Source: an uncultured Victivallales bacterium
GTDB lineage: Bacteria; Verrucomicrobiota; Lentisphaeria; Oligosphaerales; JAFGRS01
Assembly: GCA_903834675.1 (NCBI GenBank)
Contig: CAILKC010000078.1
Span: forward strand, 1 to 10,809
DNA length: 10,809 nucleotides
Direction: 5' to 3'
In this document: in pieces, positions 7,165 through 10,809 of the stretch
Layout: every line of letters starts with the position of its first letter
Numbering within the stretch: position 1 is the stretch's first letter
Position numbers and translations under genes: made by a program
The notes under the pieces: model-generated
Told to the model about the DNA's origin: nothing
The model's database searches: none
Seen by the model: the letters and a program-made list of their open reading frames with translations, nothing else

Positions 7165-7290
7165 AGCCGGTGAGGCGCTTAGCCCACCCACCCACTCACC
7201 CACCCACTCACCCACCCACCCACTCACCCACCCACTCACCCACTCACTCACCCACAACGGCTCGCGAGGCCACTCGCCCCCCAGCGCGCC
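7165..7290. other. Convergent intergenic spacer dominated by tetranucleotide array
   Basis: This is the 3' meeting point of the transglutaminase gene (plus) and gph (minus). Apart from the array at 7183-7254 it holds the palindrome CTCGCGAG (7261-7268). I see no classical hairpin with a T-run for either gene. Confidence 0.7.
7183..7254 (+). repeat. 72-base CCCA/CTCA tetranucleotide array with higher-order 28-base unit
   Basis: Eighteen perfect 4-base units, each CCCA or CTCA. Writing C for CCCA and T for CTCA, the order is CCCTCCT, CCCTCCT, CTTC: bases 7183-7210 are repeated exactly at 7211-7238, giving a 28-base second-order repeat. The minus strand reads TGGG/TGAG and contains GGG tracts separated by single T or TGAGT, so it meets the classic four-tract G-quadruplex pattern at 7203-7222 and again within 7183-7206. 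A gph transcript that ran on would carry the G-rich strand. Such arrays usually vary in length between strains. Confidence 0.95.
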
Positions 7291-7956
7291 TCAGGCGGGC
7301 GCGACGGGCCTGCGGAGCACGTGGTCCGCGAACTCCGTCAGGCTGTCGACGCTGAGCTCCGCGACCTCGGTTCCGGCCCGGCCGAAGCCAAAGCGACAGA
7401 AGCAGCGGCGCAGGCCGGCGCGACGGCCTGCTTCCAGATCGGTGCTGTGGTCGCCGATCATCCAGGAGAAAGCGGGGTCCGCCCCCGTGGCGTTGAGGAC
7501 CTGGAGCAGGGGGGTGGGATCAGGCTTGATCTTGGCGCAGGCATCGCCGCCCAGCAGCTGAGGAAAGAAGCGCAGGATGCCCAGCCCGGCACAGATGCGC
7601 CGGGCTGGCTCGGTGGGCTTGTTGGTGACAATAGCCAGGTGGCCAGGGTGTCTCGACAGGGCCTCAAGGCTGGCCAGAACCCCGGGATAGAGGACGGTCT
7701 GATCCAGCAGGTGTTCGGAGTAGTGTCCCCTGAGCAGGGCGATCGCCTGGTCGACGTCCGCCGTCGAGGCGGGCGCCGCGCGCAGCGCCCGCTCGACCAG
7801 GCGCCGCATCCCATCGCCGACGAACCCGACCACGGTCTCCAGGGACAACCCGGGCAGGCCAAGGTCCCGGCGCATGAGGTTGACGGCCGTCGCGAGATCG
7901 TGCCGTGAGTCAACCAGGGTTCCATCCAGATCGAAGATATAGGCCGGCACCGGCAT
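7291..7956 (-). CDS. gph: Phosphoglycolate phosphatase-like HAD hydrolase
   Basis: A 221-residue cytoplasmic HAD phosphatase that probably removes phosphate from 2-phosphoglycolate, a toxic product of DNA 3'-end repair and of oxygenase side reactions. All four HAD motifs are present: FDLDGTLVDS (8-17, nucleophile Asp9 and acid Asp11), Thr111 in IVTNKPT, Lys144 in KIKPDP, and GDHSTD (168-173) with Asp169 and Asp173. The helical cap has VGFVGDGMRRLVERAL (43-58), close to the Gph form of this stretch, and GGDACAKIKPDPTPLL resembles the same family. The length equals that of typical Gph. A weak GAAGAG lies upstream of the start. It is divergent from the aldolase gene and convergent with the transglutaminase gene. 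Related HAD-IA enzymes such as beta-phosphoglucomutase or pyrophosphatase PpaX are less likely alternatives. Confidence 0.88.
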   Translation of the reverse strand: MPVPAYIFDLDGTLVDSRHDLATAVNLMRRDLGLPGLSLETVVGFVGDGMRRLVERALRAAPASTADVDQAIALLRGHYSEHLLDQTVLYPGVLASLEALSRHPGHLAIVTNKPTEPARRICAGLGILRFFPQLLGGDACAKIKPDPTPLLQVLNATGADPAFSWMIGDHSTDLEAGRRAGLRRCFCRFGFGRAGTEVAELSVDSLTEFADHVLRRPVAPA

Positions 7957-7971
7957 GATAATGGCTCTTCG

Positions 7972-8005
7972 TCGCGGTGACCGTGTGGCGGAATCGCGGT
8001 GACCG
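7972..8005. promoter_or_regulatory. Paired operator-like sites TCGCGGTGACCG, 22 bases apart
   Basis: The 12-mer TCGCGGTGACCG occurs at 7972-7983 and, without a mismatch, at 7994-8005. Inside each is the 9-base palindrome CGGTGACCG (centres 7979 and 8001). The spacing of 22 bases is about two helical turns, as expected for two dimers bound on one face. The second site sits two bases before the -10-like box at 8008, where a repressor would block the aldolase promoter; the pair also lies just upstream of gph. The regulator is not encoded in the window. Confidence 0.5.
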
Positions 8006-8013
8006 GCTACAAT
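7985..8013 (+). promoter_or_regulatory. Possible sigma70-type promoter for the aldolase gene
   Basis: TACAAT at 8008-8013 matches five of six bases of the -10 consensus and stands out in GC-rich DNA. The -35 position at 17-base spacing (7985-7990) reads GTGGCG, a poor match, as expected if an activator helps or if the match is chance. Transcription would begin near 8020. Confidence 0.4.
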
Positions 8014-8154
8014 AGCGTTGAGAGCGCCCGCTGCCAGTGCGGCGCGGCGCGGGCGTCATTCCAGGTTGGCCGCCAGGGGCTTTCCGAACGGGTACTGATG
8101 ACGCCCGCCAAGGCTAAGGGTGAGCGGGTCGGCTTCGGGTCGGGATGCGGCGGC

Positions 8155-8163
8155 AGGAGGAGG
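8155..8163 (+). promoter_or_regulatory. Strong ribosome binding site AGGAGGAGG fixing a GTG start
   Basis: AGGAGGAGG ends 6 bases before the GTG at 8170. It is the strongest Shine-Dalgarno sequence I saw ahead of any gene here, and it selects this GTG over the upstream in-frame GTG at 7999 and ATG at 8098. Confidence 0.8.
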
Positions 8164-8169
8164 TTCGGC

Positions 8170-8811
8170 GTGACGGAGTTCCAGGACGAACGCGAGCAGG
8201 TAGCGTACTTCATGCGTCGGCTTTACCGCCAGTGCCTCACCACGACTTCCGGGGGTAATCTCTCCTGCCGGGCCGGCAGCGAGTGCATTGCCCTGACGCC
8301 CACGGGCGTCGACAAAGGCGAACTGCGGGCGGAGCAGATTGGTATCATGGGTCTTGACGGCGCCAATCTGACACCGGAGCTGAAGCCCAGCATCGAGTCA
8401 GCCATGCACCTGGCCATCTACCATCGGCATGCCGGCGTTCGCGCCATCGTCCACGCGCATCCCCTGACCGCCAGCTTCTTCTGTGCCTGCGATGAGGCGA
8501 TCAACACGCACCTCACCGCCGAGGCCTACGCGATCTTGGGCGAACCGGTCATGACGCCCTATTGCCGCATGGGGACGACCCAGTTGGCCGAGGCGGTGGT
8601 CGACGGGGTCGGTCGCGGGGTCTGCGTCCTGCTGCGCAACCACGGGATACTGACCGTCGGCGAGACCTTGCTGCAAGCCTTCGACCGCCTGGAGGTTCTC
8701 GAGGTGGCGGCGCGCCAGACACTGATGATGCGCTCGGTCCAGGGGGTTCGCGAAATCACCCCCGTCCAGCGGCGCGAGCTGGATGCGTTCATGGAACAAC
8801 CGAGGCCGTGA
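8170..8811 (+). CDS. Class II aldolase/adducin family protein (L-fuculose-phosphate aldolase-like)
   Basis: A 213-residue cytoplasmic zinc enzyme, close to the 215 of E. coli FucA. The phosphate-binding segment TTSGGNLSCR (25-34) with Asn30 and the substrate loop TPTGVDKGEL (43-52) are present. The catalytic acid is Glu76 in PSIESAMH, and the metal ligands are His95 and His97 in VHAHP and His158 in RNHGI. The family includes L-fuculose-1-phosphate and rhamnulose-1-phosphate aldolases, ribulose-5-phosphate 4-epimerase and methylthioribulose-phosphate dehydratase. Residues that separate these are not clear enough to choose, so the substrate is open. Translation starts at GTG because of AGGAGGAGG just upstream. 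No fucose or rhamnose kinase, isomerase or transporter is adjacent; the nearest genes are a divergent gph and a glycosyltransferase 60 bases downstream. Confidence 0.88.
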   Translation: MTEFQDEREQVAYFMRRLYRQCLTTTSGGNLSCRAGSECIALTPTGVDKGELRAEQIGIMGLDGANLTPELKPSIESAMHLAIYHRHAGVRAIVHAHPLTASFFCACDEAINTHLTAEAYAILGEPVMTPYCRMGTTQLAEAVVDGVGRGVCVLLRNHGILTVGETLLQAFDRLEVLEVAARQTLMMRSVQGVREITPVQRRELDAFMEQPRP

Positions 8812-8871
8812 TGGCCCGCGGCCCCAGAGTGTGACCGTAGCGGGGTTCTCCAGGGGACGGGTGTAAGCAGC

Positions 8872-10407
8872 ATGGGGGGTGCAGCCATGGCTTCTCTCGA
8901 TACCCGAGCGGACTCGTCGTCCGGCCTGGGGGATGCCGCCCTGGCCCCCGGTAAGTGGATCCTCATCTGCATCGCGCTCTATCTGGTGCGGGTGCTACCA
9001 TGGGCGATGTCCGAACTCTGGCATGACGAGGTCATCACCCTGGGCGACTTCGTTCTCGGTCCGGACGGGCGTGGGCCGTTGCACGTCTTCCGCTCCTACC
9101 CCGTGGCCAACAATCACATGCTGTTCTCGGCCTTCGGCTGGTGGTGGGTCCGCTTCATCGACTTCAGTTCGAGCGAGTATATGCTGCGCCTGCCGTGTAT
9201 GGCGTTTGGCCTCGTCGTCATCGTCCTGGCGGTGCGCTCCTGGCGGCGCTGGCTGGGGGCGGAATTGTCCTGCCTGGCCGGGGTGACGCTGGCCATCAGC
9301 CCGGTGTTTGGCGCCTTCGCCTGCGAGTTCCGCGGATACTCGCTGACGATGCTGCTTTCAGCCGTGGCGGTGCAGGGACTGGCGGAGATGAGCGACGGGC
9401 GGCTGCGCCGCGGCCTCTGGTTGCAGGTTCCGGCGCTGTTCCTGCTGCCTCTCGTCATCCCCTCCAACGTGCTGCTGGCCTTCGCGCATGCCTTGTTCAT
9501 TGCGCTCTGGCCGGGCTGGCCGGGAAGCCGCCGGGCGCGCTTGGCAGCGGCTCTGACCTTGGCGACCGCCGGGGCTCTGGGGCTGAGCTACTACCTCACG
9601 CTTTGGGACCAGTTCATCAAGGTACTGCACGAGACCACGGGCTGGTCGTCGGGGTTGCGCGTCCTCGGCGCGGTGGCTCTCGGCGTCTGGGCCCACCTCG
9701 GTTGGGCCGGAATCGCCTTGCCGGTGGCGGCGTTCCGGCGGCGTCCGCCCGATCCCGACCGCAGCGGGCAGCGGACCTGGGCAGCCCTGTACGCCGGTTG
9801 CATCGCCGTCCCGGTCCTGGCAACCATGCTGGGAAACTACACCAACGCGCCCTTCCCCCGGGTCTACCTGCTCTACCTCTTGCCGCTGACCTTTGCGGCC
9901 TTCCGCTTCCTGCGTCCATCTCTCCTCTGGTCGCGGCGCTCGTTCCTGCTCTGGGCCGGGTTGACGGTGGCGCTGGGATTCGCCTGGGAGTTCGCCTGCG
10001 CTCGGCGCACCGCCGCCGCGGTCAGCCGCGGCGAACATCCGCAGAACCTGCTGCAGCAGTACTACCGGGGCCGGACGGATCTGCGCGGGGTCGCGGCGGG
10101 CGTCGCCGAGGCTGGAGCGCTGCGTGGCGCCCTGGTCGTGACCGACGCCTATGATTTCCCTACCTTTAGATTCTACTGGGCGCAGTATGGCATGTCTGCC
10201 GAGGCCGTGGTTGCCGAGAATCGCCTGCCGACGGAGTTCTGGCCCCGAACCCGGTCTCTGCCCAGCGCCTCGCTGCACGTTGTGGCGGGAGACGAGGTCG
10301 CGGCGGCGCGACTGTTCGCCGCGGCCGCGGCCCCGGGAGCGTTTGTCTCAGGGCCGGTATCCGAAAACCGGCGCTTCTACTCCCTCTTGCCCCCCTCGGC
10401 TCGCTGA
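8872..10407 (+). CDS. GT-C fold membrane glycosyltransferase (PMT_2/GT39-like)
   Basis: A 511-residue polytopic membrane protein with roughly 9-11 hydrophobic segments, including about 30-46, 82-97, 109-121, 132-150, 157-170, 184-212, 223-243, 263-287, 303-319, 330-346 and 357-375. After the first segment comes WHDEV (50-54), the Asp-Glu pair that GT-C enzymes use on a lipid-phosphate sugar donor. Later features typical of PMT_2 proteins are MLRLPCMAFG (104-113), the ISPVF turn (142-146) and FRGYSL (153-158). The non-membrane C-terminal part (about 376-511) would lie outside. Donor and acceptor are unknown; no glycan cluster is near. The ATG at 8887 is an alternative start, with a GGGGGGT 6 bases before it, and would drop five residues. 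The gene follows the aldolase by 60 bases and may be read with it. Confidence 0.68.
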   Translation: MGGAAMASLDTRADSSSGLGDAALAPGKWILICIALYLVRVLPWAMSELWHDEVITLGDFVLGPDGRGPLHVFRSYPVANNHMLFSAFGWWWVRFIDFSSSEYMLRLPCMAFGLVVIVLAVRSWRRWLGAELSCLAGVTLAISPVFGAFACEFRGYSLTMLLSAVAVQGLAEMSDGRLRRGLWLQVPALFLLPLVIPSNVLLAFAHALFIALWPGWPGSRRARLAAALTLATAGALGLSYYLTLWDQFIKVLHETTGWSSGLRVLGAVALGVWAHLGWAGIALPVAAFRRRPPDPDRSGQRTWAALYAGCIAVPVLATMLGNYTNAPFPRVYLLYLLPLTFAAFRFLRPSLLWSRRSFLLWAGLTVALGFAWEFACARRTAAAVSRGEHPQNLLQQYYRGRTDLRGVAAGVAEAGALRGALVVTDAYDFPTFRFYWAQYGMSAEAVVAENRLPTEFWPRTRSLPSASLHVVAGDEVAAARLFAAAAAPGAFVSGPVSENRRFYSLLPPSAR

Positions 10408-10424
10408 GGTCGGCCCGGGCGCAG

Positions 10425-10435
10425 CTTGTATGAGA
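10425..10435 (+). repeat. CTTGTATGAGA box, first right-end copy
   Basis: CTTGTATGAGA followed by ACC, 18 bases after the glycosyltransferase stop. It is the exact reverse complement of TCTCATACAAG at 162-172, and the match extends outward to TGAGAACC. Further copies begin at 10555 and 10697, at intervals of 130 and 142 bases. Confidence 0.8.
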
Positions 10436-10447
10436 ACCACATAAGGT

Positions 10448-10475
10448 CGAATGACCAAAGCCCCATGACGAATGG
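10448..10475 (+). repeat. Degenerate heptamer string of the CGAATGA/CCCATGA type
   Basis: Four heptamers in register read CGAATGA, CCAAAGC, CCCATGA and CGAATGG. It differs from the TTCGRYG string at 215-249, but I recall it likewise from PVC-group intergenic DNA, where longer CGAATGACCAATGA-type strings occur. Confidence 0.55.
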
Positions 10476-10502
10476 CAGAATCGCCGGCACGGCAACCGCG
10501 GT

Positions 10503-10568
10503 TCTCCTTCTGGTATGTCCGGCCCCAGCGGGGGTCTCGCCAGAACCCTGAACCCTTGTATGAGACTT
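10503..10568 (+). repeat. Long direct repeat, right-end copy 1
   Basis: This 66-base copy starts TCTCCTTCTGGTATGTCCGG and ends GAACCCTTGTATGAGACTT. It aligns with 10652-10710: the first ~20 bases differ at two positions, the last 20 are identical, and the middle differs by several substitutions and a 7-8 base insertion here. Confidence 0.85.
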
Positions 10569-10595
10569 CCAAGGTGCAGGCCGGTCGCGGCGCGG

Positions 10596-10629
10596 GTATG
10601 TAGTCGAGCCTTTAGCCCCGACTACGTAC
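10596..10629 (+). repeat. REP-like palindrome between two direct repeat copies
   Basis: GTATGTAGTCG (10596-10606) pairs with CGACTACGTAC (10619-10629) over 11 base pairs with one G-T wobble, around a 12-base loop. The inner GAGCCTTTAGCCCC suggests that an older palindrome once paired further and has drifted on one side. No T-run follows. Confidence 0.7.
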
Positions 10630-10651
10630 GCATCGTGGCGCAGGCCGCAAG

Positions 10652-10710
10652 TCTCCTTCCGGTAGGTCCGGCCGCCGCCGTGGGCTCGGCTGAACCCTTG
10701 TATGAGACTT
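10652..10710 (+). repeat. Long direct repeat, right-end copy 2
   Basis: This 59-base copy starts TCTCCTTCCGGTAGGTCCGG and ends GAACCCTTGTATGAGACTT; the copies begin 149 bases apart. Part of its middle, GGGCTCGGCTG (10682-10692), recurs at 10745-10755, which suggests a third, decayed unit running to the right edge. Confidence 0.85.
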
Positions 10711-10768
10711 GACCGCGATCTTCGCTCTGTTCCGCCTGCGCCGGGGGCTCGGCTGGAGGGCAAGAGCA

Positions 10769-10788
10769 GTCCTGCCGCCCGGCAGGAC
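10769..10788 (+). repeat. Perfect 8-bp hairpin near right edge
   Basis: GTCCTGCC (10769-10776) pairs perfectly with GGCAGGAC (10781-10788) around GCCC. No T-run follows. It could be a palindromic repeat unit or a factor-dependent terminator of something transcribed from the right. Confidence 0.55.
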
Positions 10789-10809
10789 GCATCGCCGCCG
10801 CAGACCAAA

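Larger units (their letters stand above)
7957..8169. other. Divergent regulatory spacer between gph and the aldolase gene
   Basis: It holds two identical operator-like repeats, a -10-like box and, if that box is used, an aldolase leader of about 150 bases. Near the leader's 5' end CGCCCGC (8025-8031) can pair with GCGGGCG (8049-8055) around a 17-base loop. The frame in phase with the aldolase is open across it but encodes nothing that resembles an aldolase, so I treat it as non-coding. Confidence 0.6.
10408..10809. other. Repeat-bearing intergenic spacer downstream of the glycosyltransferase
   Basis: No convincing gene. It holds three CTTGTATGAGA boxes (10425, 10555, 10697), a heptamer string (10448-10475), a long direct repeat in two copies (10503-10568 and 10652-10710), an 11-bp hairpin (10596-10629) and an 8-bp hairpin near the right edge (10769-10788). 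None of the hairpins has a T-run. Confidence 0.8.

Noticed and set aside
7183..7254. CRISPR array
   Set aside because: Units are 4 bases with no spacers, and no cas genes are present.
6658..7561. Open frames on both strands through the CCCA/CTCA array, giving WVGEWVGE- or SPTHPLTH-like peptides
   Set aside because: A tetranucleotide array without stops gives open frames by itself; both overlap real genes in other frames.
7999..8169. N-terminal extension of the aldolase from GTG 7999 or ATG 8098
   Set aside because: The extra residues resemble nothing in the family, the -10-like box lies inside it, and the strong AGGAGGAGG selects GTG 8170.
7291..8811. 5'-deoxyribose or methylthioribose salvage (DHAP-shunt) cluster
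   Set aside because: Only an aldolase and a Gph-like phosphatase are present; the expected kinase or phosphorylase and isomerase are missing.
10769..10788. Terminator of the glycosyltransferase gene
   Set aside because: It lies about 360 bases past the stop and has no T-run.
1..10809. Defence, toxin-antitoxin, retron, phage or transposon system
   Set aside because: No reverse transcriptase, nuclease, transposase, integrase, small toxin pair or terminal inverted repeat gene layout was found; the mirrored 11-base boxes alone do not make a transposon.

Overview
The window is GC-rich (impression only, not computed) bacterial chromosome with no phage, plasmid, tRNA, rRNA, transposase or CRISPR genes visible. 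Seven protein genes are convincing. The host is probably a PVC-group bacterium (Verrucomicrobiota, Kiritimatiellota or Lentisphaerota). The main clue is the spacers, which carry degenerate heptamer strings (TTCGACG/TTGGACG/TTCGATG type and CGAATGA/CCCATGA type) and a CGATTT/CGATAC hexamer string of kinds I recall from that group. The lysine-pocket wording of the LysRS is a second, weaker clue. This placement is recalled and inferred, not computed.

Layout. Bases 1-486 are a repeat-bearing spacer with two copies of a 36-base repeat, microsatellite-like heptamers and small hairpins. Bases 487-7164 hold four tightly packed plus-strand genes: lysS, an FHA-MoxR AAA+ ATPase, a DUF58 protein and a large TgpA-like membrane transglutaminase. 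The last three form the widespread MoxR-DUF58-transglutaminase module. Its ATPase is fused to an N-terminal FHA phosphopeptide-binding domain, which suggests phosphorylation control of the module. Bases 7165-7290 separate this block from a convergent gph gene and hold a 72-base CCCA/CTCA array with G-quadruplex potential on the minus strand. gph (7291-7956, minus) diverges from a class II aldolase (8170-8811, plus). The space between them has a -10-like box and two identical 12-base repeats, each containing the palindrome CGGTGACCG, exactly 22 bases apart; these look like a tandem operator. A GT-C/PMT_2-like membrane glycosyltransferase (8872-10407) follows the aldolase. Bases 10408-10809 are a second repeat spacer with tandem repeats and palindromes.

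How the genes work together. LysRS charges tRNA-Lys and is functionally unrelated to its downstream neighbours. In the module, the MoxR ATPase probably acts as a chaperone for the DUF58 protein and the membrane-anchored, extracytoplasmic transglutaminase, which would crosslink or cleave envelope proteins. Gph removes phosphate from 2-phosphoglycolate or similar small substrates. The aldolase probably acts on a sugar phosphate. The glycosyltransferase acts on a lipid-linked sugar at the membrane.

I see no clear new defence or mobile system. The least explained content is non-coding: the box TCTCATACAAG at the left end and its reverse complement, three times, at the right end; the higher-order CCCA/CTCA array; and the paired operator-like sites.
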